DNA of 64,000 nt from positions 124,001 to 188,000 of the forward strand of contig UQVC01000001.1 of assembly GCA_900544395.1 (NCBI GenBank), read 5' to 3'. The first letter of the stretch is position 1; every line of letters begins with the position of its first letter. This document shows, one piece after another, positions 42,863-51,146 of this stretch. The position numbers and the translations under genes were made by a program. Below the pieces are notes generated by a model that saw nothing but the letters and a program-made list of their open reading frames with translations, was not told the DNA's origin and searched no databases. The stretch comes from an uncultured Ruminococcus sp. (GTDB lineage Bacteria > Bacillota > Clostridia > Lachnospirales > Lachnospiraceae).

Positions 42863-44344
42863 TTATTTTACTTTTACATATGGAGCGGCTGCACCCTCCT
42901 CTGCGTTTCCATATCCCGGATAGATATCCAGATATAAGGAATCCAACTGATCCTCATCCGCCACATAAACCAGTGTATATTCCAATGTTTCTCCTGCTGC
43001 CAGCGGCCGGAACAGCGCATGCTTGATTCTCTGAACACCTTCTGTATAGTAGATCTTGTCAAAATAAATCGGGAAAGATGCCATATCATTTGACAGCCAC
43101 TGCAGTTCATAATTTTCATTTGCACTAGTCAGCGTATAATCTGTCTTTGACAGACTTCCGTCTTCATTGGTTTTCATTGCAGTCAGATCCGGCGCAATGC
43201 TGACTCCGTCAGCCGCATTCCACTCCGTCTGGAAATCAGAACAATTCTCTGCCTGCATCGTTACAACTACATATTTAGAATTCACGGTCTCTGCTTCTTT
43301 TGCTGCTTTTGTATCTGCTGTAATCGTCTCTCCCGCATCAAACAGATATCTTTCATGCGGTTTCAAAGAGGTATCTTCATTGATCCACGGCGCAATCTTT
43401 TCATATTCCACAAAATTTTCTTTTGGGAACTGATCCAAAGGCAGGGTATCCTGGATCTTGATATCCTTGACTGTAAACCGGATATCTTCAGACTCCGGTG
43501 ATTCCTGGCCTCTGAACGGATTTTTGATTTCTTCTCCTACTGAATGCACATTTTCTGCCGGAACAATCCCTTCTGCAATTACCTGCATTTTTTCCTCCGA
43601 CTGTTTCTTTTCTTCGATTTCCGCCTGGATTTCTTCTTCTGAAGGATACGGTACTGTCTCATCCAAAACAGTAACTTTCAATCCTTCTGCTACTTTCTCG
43701 ATTTCTTCTTTCGGAAGATCACTGGTACTTTGGATATGAATTCCATATCCCTCTTCTTCATTGAACAGATACAATGATTTATTGGTCTTCTCACTGTCTA
43801 CATACTCGGAGTCCGTCAGAAACAGATCCAGTTTTGTATGTTCTGTATCTGCGGTCTTCACCCGACTGTCCTTGCGGAATTTCTGGAGCGAATCATCCAC
43901 TCTGGACATCCTGTATAACTCTGCCGCATTATACGGCAGGATTGAAATCCCACTGTCTGCTTCTTCGTTGCGCCATTTTCCACCATATGGTCCTTCTTCC
44001 TGATATTCATACCCATCCGGCATATAGGTCGGCTCGACCTTGATCTGATGTGCCTCTTTCTGCTTTGTATCCACTTCAATCTGATACTGCAGGGTATCCC
44101 CTACCTCACTTCTCGTTACATTGAGATATTTTGTCACTGCAACTGCCGTGATGGAAAGCCCCGCTGTCAGAACTGCCGCTGCTGCCAGACCTGTCCAAAG
44201 TTTGTATTTTCTGGTATGTCTTCTTGTGGTCCGGATCCCAAGCTGTTCATATGCGTGTTTCATTCCCTCATCTACGCATTCAGGGATATCCATCTCCCTC
44301 CCCATAATTTTCTTCATCTCATCTACAGAATAGTCTTTCTTCAT
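42863..44344 (-). CDS. Membrane-bound anti-sigma factor (DUF4179-like)
   Basis: 493 residues. A cytoplasmic N-terminus of about 50 residues, with the sigma-binding region MKKIMGREMDIPECVDEGMK, precedes one membrane helix (LWTGLAAAAVLTAGLSITAVAV). A large extracytoplasmic part follows: a DUF4179-like domain (YMPDGYEYQEEGPYGG), a charged linker (EEEIQAEIEEKKQSEEK) and a C-terminal beta domain (VNSKYVVVTMQAENCSDFQTEW). It follows the ECF sigma gene by 17 bases with AAGGAGG eight bases upstream of the ATG. It should hold the sigma until an envelope signal frees it. Confidence 0.85.
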   Translation of the reverse strand: MKKDYSVDEMKKIMGREMDIPECVDEGMKHAYEQLGIRTTRRHTRKYKLWTGLAAAAVLTAGLSITAVAVTKYLNVTRSEVGDTLQYQIEVDTKQKEAHQIKVEPTYMPDGYEYQEEGPYGGKWRNEEADSGISILPYNAAELYRMSRVDDSLQKFRKDSRVKTADTEHTKLDLFLTDSEYVDSEKTNKSLYLFNEEEGYGIHIQSTSDLPKEEIEKVAEGLKVTVLDETVPYPSEEEIQAEIEEKKQSEEKMQVIAEGIVPAENVHSVGEEIKNPFRGQESPESEDIRFTVKDIKIQDTLPLDQFPKENFVEYEKIAPWINEDTSLKPHERYLFDAGETITADTKAAKEAETVNSKYVVVTMQAENCSDFQTEWNAADGVSIAPDLTAMKTNEDGSLSKTDYTLTSANENYELQWLSNDMASFPIYFDKIYYTEGVQRIKHALFRPLAAGETLEYTLVYVADEDQLDSLYLDIYPGYGNAEEGAAAPYVKVK

Positions 44345-44361
44345 TATCACTGCCTCCTTTT

Positions 44362-44859
44362 CTAACACATGGAATACGCATGTTCAAATTTCTTTCGCCC
44401 TCTGGACAGTCTGGTTTTTACTGTATTCTCATCCATCTCCAGTATCTGTGCGATCTCCTTGATCTTAAATCCTTCTCCATAATATAAAAGAAGCACTGTC
44501 CGGTATTTTTCATCCAGAGAATTCATCAATTCCTGAAATTCGTAATTCTGCATCTCCATACACGTATTCTCCTGTTCTTCTACCTGTTCCAACGGATATT
44601 CCCGCCTCTTTTCTGCCAGTATATCTTTACAGTTGTTGATCAGGATCCTGGTCAGCCATGTCTTGAAATACTCCGCATGTTTCAGACGGTCCATGTGTTC
44701 GTAACAATCGATCACCGTCTCCTGGATCGCATCTGCAATGTCTGCATCCTCTTTCAGATAACTCCTTGCCACTTTGTACATGCTGCTTTTACAGTGTTCC
44801 ATCAGTTCCACAAATGCCTGATCGTCTTTCTTCTGCGCCCGCTTCACCAGATATTTCAT
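44362..44859 (-). CDS. ECF-type RNA polymerase sigma factor
   Basis: 165 residues: region 2 (FVELMEHCKSSMYKVARSYL, DADIADAIQETVIDCYEH) and region 4 (LDEKYRTVLLLYYGEGFKIKE, LEMDENTVKTRLSRGRKKFE), without regions 1 and 3. It resembles the SigV/CsfV group of Firmicutes that act with DUF4179-type membrane anti-sigma factors. An autoregulatory ECF promoter lies 37 bases upstream, and a near-identical promoter precedes the ABC operon at 12361. Trigger unknown; lysozyme or antimicrobial peptides are candidates by analogy. Confidence 0.93.
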   Translation of the reverse strand: MKYLVKRAQKKDDQAFVELMEHCKSSMYKVARSYLKEDADIADAIQETVIDCYEHMDRLKHAEYFKTWLTRILINNCKDILAEKRREYPLEQVEEQENTCMEMQNYEFQELMNSLDEKYRTVLLLYYGEGFKIKEIAQILEMDENTVKTRLSRGRKKFEHAYSMC

Positions 44860-44902
44860 CGCTTCTCACCCCGCTTTCCTGTTTTTTGGCTCTTTACACT
44901 CA

Positions 44903-44932
44903 TTAGACCATACTTCTTTCAAAAAAGTTTCA
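44903..44932 (-). promoter_or_regulatory. Autoregulatory ECF promoter of the sigma/anti-sigma operon
   Basis: Minus-strand -35 TGAAAC (44927-44932), in context TGAAACTTTTTTG, and -10 GTCTAA (44903-44908) are separated by 18 bases, like the Bacillus ECF pattern TGAAAC/CGTC. It is shared with 12468-12497. Confidence 0.75.
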
Positions 44933-44941
44933 TCCCATCAT

Positions 44942-44982
44942 AAAAAAATCAGTCTCGGTAATTTTCATGAGACTGATTTTTG
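44942..44982. terminator. Terminator between cyuA and the sigma operon
   Basis: AAATCAGTCTC (44946-44956) pairs with GAGACTGATTT (44969-44979); T7 follows on the minus strand. It insulates the ECF promoter from cyuA read-through. Confidence 0.8.
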
Positions 44983-44983
44983 C

Positions 44984-46279
44984 TTATTTTTCAATATCTT
45001 CTATTTTTGTCTTTCCAATCATCAGATTTAAAATCTCTACATCGGTCTGTTTCATTCCCGCTCTTCCCACATATCCGACCGCTTTGATCGTATCTTCCGG
45101 ACAATCCATGACAAGTCCCTCTCCGCAGGAAAAGGTCAGTCCCCGCATGGCCATCTTATGACTTAAGATCGCTGCTTGCAAGGCGGTTGCGATCTTAGCC
45201 GCACAGCTTGGTTTCGCTCCGTCACATACGATCCCGCCTGCATCTGCTATGGTGTTGACTACAGTATTCTGAATCTGCTCCAGGCTGCCTTTGCAAAGGT
45301 ATGTGATCCCGGCTCCGGCCCCTGCCGCCGCACAGACAGCTCCACAATAAGCGGAGAGGGAACCGATGTATCGCTTCTGGTTCAATGCAACCAGATTGGA
45401 TACGCACAGGGCCCGGCAGATCTCATCTTCACTTTTATGCAGCTCTTTTCCGTATTCCATCACCGGAAGCGAACAGGTCATTCCCTGATTCCCCGAACCG
45501 GAATTGATGATCACCGGCATGGAACATCCGCTCATCCTGGCATCCGAACCGGCTGCAGCGGCAGCCACCGCCCTCCACTTCACATCCTCACCATATTCCT
45601 CTGCAATCACTTTTCCAACCTGAGCACCCCATTCGTGTGTCAGCCCTTCTTTCGAAATCCTGGAATTATAGCGCATCTGCCGCAGCAGAACGGGTCTGAT
45701 CTCTTCCAGATCCACCTGATCTGCAAATGCTATAATGTCTTCCAGATTCAACAGACTTTTATCCACTTCTTCCTCATCTGCTTTTTCCTCGGTCTGATGC
45801 TGATACAATACTTTCCCGTTTTTCTCGATCCTTGTAATGTTGGTATGCTCCTGTTCGATCACAACAACCGCTTCCTGATTTCCACATACCACATGCGTCT
45901 CAATGTAAAGATTTGCAACCCCTTCTTTCAGCATGCACCTGCAGAAATCAGCGGATAACAGCTTTCTGGTCTTCTCAATCTCTTCTTTTGTCACAGATTC
46001 CAGCACTTCCAGCGCCTGCGAGGCATCTCCTCCTACAAGTCCCAGGATAGCTGCTGCTTCCACACCCTTCATGCCATCCGAGTTGGGTACTTTTACTCCT
46101 TTTACATTTTTTATAATATTCCCGGAACACCAGACTGTCATGTGTTCGGGAAATACTCCCAATACTTCTCCTGCTTTCGCCGCTGCGTATGCCAATGCAA
46201 TCGGTTCTGTACACCCCAGCGCCGGTATCAGTTCTTTTTTGAGAATTTTAATATAGCTTTCATAGGTTGTCTGATCCAT
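44984..46279 (-). CDS. cyuA: L-cysteine desulfidase/L-serine dehydratase alpha family protein
   Basis: 431 residues, of the UPF0597/CyuA family. Landmarks are LIPALGCTEPIALAYAAAKAG, WCSGNIIKNVKGVKVPNSDG, the Cys-rich core (SGCSMPVIINSGSGNQG, AYCGAVCAAAGAGAG, GIVCDGAKPSCAAK), where Cys ligands hold a 4Fe-4S cluster. The reaction is cysteine to pyruvate, ammonia and sulfide. A GTG frame starts at 46291, but ATG 46277-46279 with GGAGG five bases upstream is the better start. Serine or another amino acid as substrate is possible. Confidence 0.88.
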   Translation of the reverse strand: MDQTTYESYIKILKKELIPALGCTEPIALAYAAAKAGEVLGVFPEHMTVWCSGNIIKNVKGVKVPNSDGMKGVEAAAILGLVGGDASQALEVLESVTKEEIEKTRKLLSADFCRCMLKEGVANLYIETHVVCGNQEAVVVIEQEHTNITRIEKNGKVLYQHQTEEKADEEEVDKSLLNLEDIIAFADQVDLEEIRPVLLRQMRYNSRISKEGLTHEWGAQVGKVIAEEYGEDVKWRAVAAAAAGSDARMSGCSMPVIINSGSGNQGMTCSLPVMEYGKELHKSEDEICRALCVSNLVALNQKRYIGSLSAYCGAVCAAAGAGAGITYLCKGSLEQIQNTVVNTIADAGGIVCDGAKPSCAAKIATALQAAILSHKMAMRGLTFSCGEGLVMDCPEDTIKAVGYVGRAGMKQTDVEILNLMIGKTKIEDIEK

Positions 46280-46364
46280 AACATCCTCCACAGTTTCTCT
46301 GATTCGTATTATAATGATTTAATATAGCAGACATCTGTAATTTTTGCAATCCACTGCTGCATCT

Positions 46365-46724
46365 TCAATTGGCATACTGATAATTCTGATCTTCCATAAA
46401 GATCAGTCCCTTTCCCTCTAAATACCATTCAATTTCTGTAAGTAGCTGCAAGAATCGATACTTTTCTTTTCCATTCCTCCACTCCATCATCCAGGCATCC
46501 TCATACATTCTCTTTACAGAATTCCAGTCCCGCAGCAAAATACGCTCCAGCTGCTCCCATCCGTCATACCTTACCAGAATGCAGATCTCGACGTTATTCC
46601 CCATACGTTCAACCTGCCTGTAAAAATAGGAATACTCTGTCTGGTCCATATTCCGGACAAAATCTGTCAGTTCCTGCAACGCCTCTCTAAGCGGCTCCAG
46701 ATTCTGCTTCCTCAGTTTGCTCAT
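46365..46724 (-). CDS. Hypothetical protein, 119 residues
   Basis: From ATG 46722-46724 (MSKLRKQNLEPL), behind GAGGGGG, a mostly helical, cytoplasmic protein with YSYFYRQVERMGNNVEICIL, WEQLERILLRDWNSVKRMYED and a C-terminal IEWYLEGKGLIFMEDQNYQ. The frame stays open upstream to 46955, but no good ribosome site is seen there. I recognise no family. Divergent from dtd. Confidence 0.55.
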   Translation of the reverse strand: MSKLRKQNLEPLREALQELTDFVRNMDQTEYSYFYRQVERMGNNVEICILVRYDGWEQLERILLRDWNSVKRMYEDAWMMEWRNGKEKYRFLQLLTEIEWYLEGKGLIFMEDQNYQYAN

Positions 46725-46987
46725 ATGTTCCCCCTCTGTCTCCTCCCAGAAAACAACCACCCTTCTCATACATTCAGTATACCATACTTCTTTCAGGAAA
46801 AAGCAGGAGAATCTCCTTTTCCCATGGTTTTTCGACACATTTTGGTGACAGTACAGACATTCATATCCTGCCGTCCGGGCTTTCTTCTGGACTTTCAGGA
46901 AATTCAGGTATACAATGAAGAACGGATCCGATTGATTTCGATTGAAATCATCCAAAATATCAACAAAACAAACAGGAGATTTTACAA

Positions 46988-47434
46988 ATGAAATTTATCA
47001 TTCAACGAGTGACAGAAGCTTCTGTCACTGTGGACGAACACACCATCGGAAGCATCCAGAAAGGATTTCTCGTCCTGATCGGCGTCTCTGACACAGATAC
47101 CAAAGAAGTTGCCGACAAGCTGATCAAAAAAATGATCGGACTGCGCATTTTTGAAGATGCAAACGGAAAAACCAACCTTTCCCTTGCGGATGTAGACGGA
47201 AGCCTGCTTCTTGTTTCCCAGTTCACACTATATGCCAACTGCAAAAAAGGAAATCGCCCAAGCTTCATAGAAGCAGGTGCTCCTGATAAGGCAAATGTGC
47301 TTTATGAATACATCATTTCCAAATGCCGCCAGTCGGTATCCTGCGTAGAAACCGGCGAATTTGGAGCTGATATGAAAGTTGCACTGGTCAATGACGGGCC
47401 TTTTACCATTATTTTAGACTCCGAGACACTATAG
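46988..47434 (+). CDS. dtd: D-aminoacyl-tRNA deacylase
   Basis: 148 residues, full DTD length. It has [21 protein letters not shown], the catalytic SQFTLYA (about 77-83) and the second loop [12 protein letters not shown] (the NxGP motif). It removes D-amino acids and glycine from mischarged tRNAs. AGGAG precedes the start. Its 3' end overlaps the converging gene by six bases, and its terminator lies inside that gene. Confidence 0.96.
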   Translation: MKFIIQRVTEASVTVDEHTIGSIQKGFLVLIGVSDTDTKEVADKLIKKMIGLRIFEDANGKTNLSLADVDGSLLLVSQFTLYANCKKGNRPSFIEAGAPDKANVLYEYIISKCRQSVSCVETGEFGADMKVALVNDGPFTIILDSETL

Positions 47435-47812
47435 CGGATTCTCAAAGACACGTATTTCCCAGGAATGCGTGTCTTTTTCCTTTCTCCTGCATTGAAGTTC
47501 AAATTCCCACCGGGAATAATACGGCATCCCATATACCCGAAAAACAATGCTGGAAACCTCTTCCAGTTCTTCGCTGAACTGTACACTCTGGAAATTGTTT
47601 TCTTCTGCCATCTGCAGCAATGTCTCCGCAAACTTTTCCCGATCTTTTATTTTCCACGGATTCGCCGTCACTTCCACATACAGACTTTGTTCCATGCCAC
47701 GCTGACGGATCATTGTAGATCTTACATCCGGTTCCTGCTGTATGACTGTCCAGATCCATACGGCCAAAAGACATCCTGTCAGCAGACAGATTCCTTTTCT
47801 GATTCTTTTCAC
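47429..47812 (-). CDS. Membrane-anchored hypothetical protein
   Basis: 127 residues from a GTG start (47810-47812), GGAG seven bases upstream. A single N-terminal helix ([17 protein letters not shown]) precedes an extracytoplasmic domain with [20 protein letters not shown] and [20 protein letters not shown]. It converges on dtd with a six-base overlap. No family recognised. Confidence 0.6.
   Translation of the reverse strand: MKRIRKGICLLTGCLLAVWIWTVIQQEPDVRSTMIRQRGMEQSLYVEVTANPWKIKDREKFAETLLQMAEENNFQSVQFSEELEEVSSIVFRVYGMPYYSRWEFELQCRRKEKDTHSWEIRVFENPL
47443..47478 (+). terminator. Terminator of dtd inside the converging gene
   Basis: AAAGACACG-ATTTCC pairs with GGAAT-CGTGTCTTT, then CC; T5 is at 47472-47476. 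It overlaps the last codons of the minus-strand gene. Confidence 0.6.
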
Positions 47813-47923
47813 GTTCCTTCTCCATCAAATTTTAATACAGGTGTATATTTCTACATCTATATTATATTGCATCTTATATTTTTATACAACTGCACATATA
47901 CTTTAGGAAAGGCAGGTGTGGAT

Positions 47924-48148
47924 ATGAACAAGATTGTGATTGATTTAGATGTAGTAATGAAAGAAAAAGGGATCAGTAAAAATGCTGTCTGCAAACATTG
48001 CAATTTGCAGCGGACACAATTAAACAACTACTGTAAAAATAAGATTTCCCGGATTGATTTGAAGATTCTTGCCAGGCTGTGCGAATATTTAAAATGTGAT
48101 CTGACTGATATTTTAAAACTGGTGGAAGAAGAGGATGAACCCACCTAA
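47924..48148 (+). CDS. Small HTH (Cro/CI, XRE) regulator
   Basis: 74 residues. The helix-turn-helix covers DVVMKEKGISKNAVCKHCNL through KILARLCEYLKCDLTDIL, the short single-domain type found in Firmicutes with 'DILK' ending. The ATG at 47924 follows GGCAGGTG; a longer open frame upstream is the shadow of the minus-strand gene. Target unknown; it stands alone. Confidence 0.8.
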   Translation: MNKIVIDLDVVMKEKGISKNAVCKHCNLQRTQLNNYCKNKISRIDLKILARLCEYLKCDLTDILKLVEEEDEPT

Positions 48149-48150
48149 AA

Positions 48151-48200
48151 ACTGCGGCAGTATCTTCTGTTCCTGAAATATTGCCGCAATTATTGTTTCA
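48151..48200 (+). terminator. Terminator of the small HTH gene
   Basis: TGCGGCA (48153-48159) pairs with TTGCCGCA (48181-48188) with further AU pairs, then ATTATTGTTT. Confidence 0.6.
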
Positions 48201-48225
48201 TTTTGAAATTTCTGTTGAAAAAACA

Positions 48226-48255
48226 TTGACAAATACATCCTTTTTAATGTATAGT
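48226..48255 (+). promoter_or_regulatory. Promoter of tRNA-Thr
   Basis: TTGACA (48226-48231) and TATAGT (48250-48255), 18-base spacer, 25 bases before the tRNA. Confidence 0.75.
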
Positions 48256-48279
48256 ATTAGTGTTGTGTTTATCACATAA

Positions 48280-48352
48280 GCTGCTATGGCGCAGTCGGTA
48301 GCGCGTCGCCTTGGTAAGGCGGAGGTCGGGGGTTCAAGTCCCCTTGGCAGCT
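48280..48352 (+). tRNA. tRNA-Thr (anticodon GGT)
   Basis: A 73-base cloverleaf: acceptor GCTGCTA/TGGCAGC with one G-U, D-arm GCGC/GCGC, anticodon stem TCGCC/GGCGG with loop TTGGTAA (anticodon GGT), T-loop TTCAAGT. CCA is not encoded. Confidence 0.95.
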
Positions 48353-48359
48353 TTTTAAA

Positions 48360-48405
48360 GAGGGTATCGCAAAATCATCAAACCATATGATTTTGCGGTA
48401 CCCTC
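48360..48405 (+). terminator. Strong hairpin after tRNA-Thr
   Basis: GAGGGTATCGCAAAATCAT pairs with ATGATTTTGCGGTACCCTC around a short loop. No T run follows (ATTCTATACC), so it may terminate weakly, protect the tRNA precursor's 3' end, or be a small mobile repeat. Between it and 48526 I see no supported gene. Confidence 0.5.
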
Positions 48406-48525
48406 ATTCTATACCTGGAAAAATCCAAAAAGTATTGACGAATTTAACACAACTCTCGCTGATATTCTGGCCGATTCCTCAAACACTAAGATCAAGCTCT
48501 TGTTTATACAAAGATCAATTCCATC

Positions 48526-48564
48526 AAAATAAAAATGGCGAAGTGTTTATCGTAACACTCCGCC
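48526..48564 (-). terminator. Terminator of the abi gene
   Basis: GGCGAAGTGTT (48537-48547) pairs with AACACTCCGCC (48554-48564), then ATTTTTATTTT on the minus strand. A second hairpin (CCTAACC/GGTTAGG) lies between it and the stop codon. Confidence 0.8.
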
Positions 48565-48635
48565 GAAAGCCTAACCGCTTTGAGCAAAAATGCTTGGTTA
48601 GGTCTGCTTTACTATTCTATGCAGTTCTGCTACAT

Positions 48636-49544
48636 TTATACACTTAAATGTACTTTCCAATCCGCTGGAAGATTCATTGCTGTCAGACTGACTACACCAA
48701 CATTATTTTGAATCAACTTATCAAAAGCATCTACAAATACTGTCCATTCCTCATCGGATGAACGCAGATACTTCATCGCCAGTAGAATTTGATACAAACC
48801 ATTATGTACCGGCGGAGGTGCGACTTTATCTACATCCGGAATTTCCGGTGTCGTATGTATTGTGCGATTGTAAATTCTGGAATTATGAGCACACATATTA
48901 CGCAATACTGAAACACCCTGTATCCATGAAGCAAGCATTTTCTGTGATGGATTTACCAAATTTCCTTTTTTCGATTTATATTGGTAATTAGCCGCTAATA
49001 TGGAATACGAACTTCCAGTACCTGTTTTCAAATTCTTAATTATCTTCGATAGCGTACCAAATGAAAGAACTTCAACAGCTGCCCATACAGGCACCTCTCC
49101 ATCATGATTATCAAAATTATGCTTGATAAACACATCATTAGAGCGAGCAATTTCTGACGCTACTGTAGACATATTCTGCCAATACAATTTTTTCTCTTTA
49201 AAAATTGATGAGTCTTGCAAAACAAGTGACTCTCCATGTATAAGCAATGCTTCCACTAATCGTACTCTCAAAGCTACTTCTATCTTGGAGATCATTGAAA
49301 AAATCAAAACAGATAATTCCTGATCAAATTGATACAATCTTAAAATATCTTCAAACTTTGTTCCCGGAACATACTTCTTTGTAGCATTATCATATAGGTG
49401 GAACGAGTAGCCACGCAAACGATAAAATCCAACTGACTTTAATACCTTTTCTACGTTTGCACGAGAAGTAATTACCATTCCTGCCTCAATATATGATTGT
49501 ACCTGCTGTGCTATTGTTAATATTTGTTTTGGATATTGATACAT
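48636..49544 (-). CDS. Abi family abortive-infection protein (AbiD/AbiF-like, HEPN motif)
   Basis: 302 residues. It follows the Abi_2 family from YPKQILTIAQQVQSYIEAGM through VEKVLKSVGFYRLRGYSFHLYD, FEDILRLYQFDQELSVLIFSMISKIEVALR to the C-terminal SWIQGVSVLRNMCAHNSRIYNR. The last block contains an R-X4-H RNase motif (RNMCAH) typical of HEPN toxins. Such proteins stop phage growth, probably by cutting RNA upon infection. The start ATG 49542-49544 is chosen because the frame's first ATG (49622) overlaps the promoter's -10. It is a single gene with its own promoter and terminator, next to a tRNA. Confidence 0.87.
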   Translation of the reverse strand: MYQYPKQILTIAQQVQSYIEAGMVITSRANVEKVLKSVGFYRLRGYSFHLYDNATKKYVPGTKFEDILRLYQFDQELSVLIFSMISKIEVALRVRLVEALLIHGESLVLQDSSIFKEKKLYWQNMSTVASEIARSNDVFIKHNFDNHDGEVPVWAAVEVLSFGTLSKIIKNLKTGTGSSYSILAANYQYKSKKGNLVNPSQKMLASWIQGVSVLRNMCAHNSRIYNRTIHTTPEIPDVDKVAPPPVHNGLYQILLAMKYLRSSDEEWTVFVDAFDKLIQNNVGVVSLTAMNLPADWKVHLSV

Positions 49545-49620
49545 AAAACACCCCATAAATGAAAAAGTCCCACCGGGTTGCGCATGAAAAATCAGAGGCG
49601 TGGTGGGTTCTGTTATTATC

Positions 49621-49648
49621 ATTATACAGCTTTTATTGCAGCTGTCAA
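49621..49648 (-). promoter_or_regulatory. Promoter of the abi gene
   Basis: Perfect TTGACA (49643-49648) and TATAAT (49621-49626) with 16 bases between. The leader then contains CCCACC/GGTGGG pairing with a 30-base loop and ACTTTTTC, a possible attenuator. Confidence 0.8.
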
Positions 49649-49723
49649 GATTCCTTTTTCAAAAAAAGAATACGAACTTCCCCCATTTCTTGCATGGACA
49701 CTTTCAGATCGTTATACTTTCTT

Positions 49724-50338
49724 CTACATCTGAAGCAGCTTCTGCGCCTTGCTTTTGATCCTCTGCAACGCATTGTCCACTGCTTTTGGACTTTTTCCAA
49801 GCAATTCTGCAATTTTCCGATAATCCGTCCCCATCAGATGGAGTTCCAACACATGGTTCTCCAAAGTACTAAGCGTTTCTTTCAAACGTTCTGAAAAAAT
49901 TTCTGTAAACTCTTTTCCAAAATACAACGCTTCGGGATTATTTTCTTCCTGTGGCTCAATGGTATCGATCAAAGGGACTTTTTTTCCTTCTTCCACAGAC
50001 TCTTCATACAAAGATATATAAGAATTCAGAGGAAGATGTTTCTTCCTCTGAGATGCTTCGATCGCACTGTACATTTGTCTGGAGACACATAGTTCCGCAA
50101 AGCTTGCAAAAGAGGTTCCCTGCTCTTTATCATAATCGCGGACAGCTTTGAACAGCCCGATCATGCCTTCCTGGATCAGATCTTCATTCTCCCCGCCCAA
50201 CAGGAACATGGCTCTGGCTTTTTTACGAACCATTGGTTTGTACTTATCCATGATAAAGTCTGTGATGGCAGAGTCTCCGCCTCGCAGCTCTTCTATCAGC
50301 GTTTCATCTGTCAGCCTTTCATATCGGTTTCTCTGCAT
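49724..50338 (-). CDS. sigH: RNA polymerase sigma-H factor
   Basis: 204 residues. Region 2 (LIQEGMIGLFKAVRDYDKEQGTSF) and region 4 (LSTLENHVLELHLMGTDYRKI, LLGKSPKAVDNALQRIKSKAQ) match Spo0H/SigH of spore-formers. It directs early stationary-phase and sporulation genes. Its place after cysE-cysS-mrnC-rlmB is the conserved Firmicutes order (the yacP gene usually in between is absent). GGGGGAG precedes the start. Confidence 0.93.
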   Translation of the reverse strand: MQRNRYERLTDETLIEELRGGDSAITDFIMDKYKPMVRKKARAMFLLGGENEDLIQEGMIGLFKAVRDYDKEQGTSFASFAELCVSRQMYSAIEASQRKKHLPLNSYISLYEESVEEGKKVPLIDTIEPQEENNPEALYFGKEFTEIFSERLKETLSTLENHVLELHLMGTDYRKIAELLGKSPKAVDNALQRIKSKAQKLLQM

Positions 50339-50378
50339 CTTCGCTCCCCCTCTTCTCCTGGTCTTTTTTATGCTGTTC

Positions 50379-51146
50379 TTACATCATTCTCTGCCGCACG
50401 ATCTCGTAAGCCAGTACACCTGCTGCGACAGATGCATTCAGAGAATCGATTTCTCCTTTCATCGGGATGCTGGCAACAAAATCACACTTTTCTTTCACCA
50501 GACGTCCGACCCCTTCTCCTTCATTTCCGATCACCAGACCGATCGGTCCTTTCAGATTCAGACGATACATGGATTCTCCGCCCATATCTGCACATACAAA
50601 CCAGAGCCCTTTTTCCTTCAGCTCTTCCATGGTTTTCGCCAGATTGGTCACTTTTGCCACCGGTGTATAATTTAATGCTCCTGCCGAAGTCTTTGCCACC
50701 GTAGCTGTCAGCCCTACGGCTCTTCTCTTGGGAATAATCACCCCATGTGCTCCAGCCAGATTGGCAGTTCGGATGATTGCTCCCAGATTATGGGGATCCT
50801 CAATATTGTCCAAAAGGATCAAAAACGGATCTTCGCCCCGCTCCTTTGCCAATGCCAGCATATCTTCCACTTCCGAATATTCGTACGCAGCCGCATAAGC
50901 GATGACACCCTGATGCTTTCCGGTTACGGAGATCTGGGCCAGCCGCTCCTTTCCGACAAAATTAAGGATCGTATCGTGCTTTTTTGCCTCTCTTACAATG
51001 GTACGTATTGGTCCGTCCTGGCAGCCGTCCAGCACAAACACTTTGTCGATCGGCTTCCCGGAACGGAATGCTTCCAGCACTGCATTTCTCCCCTCGATCA
51101 CAAGGGTGTGCTCTGTGTTATCAAATTCTTTTTTATTTTCCTGCAT
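50379..51146 (-). CDS. rlmB: 23S rRNA (guanosine-2'-O)-methyltransferase RlmB
   Basis: 255 residues, SpoU/TrmH family. N-terminal substrate-binding domain (LVIEGRNAVLEAFRSGKPID) and the knotted SAM domain: DNIEDPHNLGAIIRTANLAG (motif 1), LVIGNEGEGV (motif 2) and SIPMKGEIDSLNASVAAGVLAYE (motif 3). It methylates G2251 of 23S rRNA. It overlaps mrnC by 14 bases. Confidence 0.94.
   Translation of the reverse strand: MQENKKEFDNTEHTLVIEGRNAVLEAFRSGKPIDKVFVLDGCQDGPIRTIVREAKKHDTILNFVGKERLAQISVTGKHQGVIAYAAAYEYSEVEDMLALAKERGEDPFLILLDNIEDPHNLGAIIRTANLAGAHGVIIPKRRAVGLTATVAKTSAGALNYTPVAKVTNLAKTMEELKEKGLWFVCADMGGESMYRLNLKGPIGLVIGNEGEGVGRLVKEKCDFVASIPMKGEIDSLNASVAAGVLAYEIVRQRMM

Noticed and set aside
48360..48405. 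Hairpin after tRNA-Thr as an insertion-sequence end
   Set aside because: The GGGTATCGCAAAATC arm recalls some IS ends, but there is no transposase, target duplication or second copy in the window.
48387..48647. Plus-strand frame of 86 codons after tRNA-Thr
   Set aside because: Its ATG lies in the hairpin loop, there is no ribosome site, and it runs through the abi terminator hairpins.
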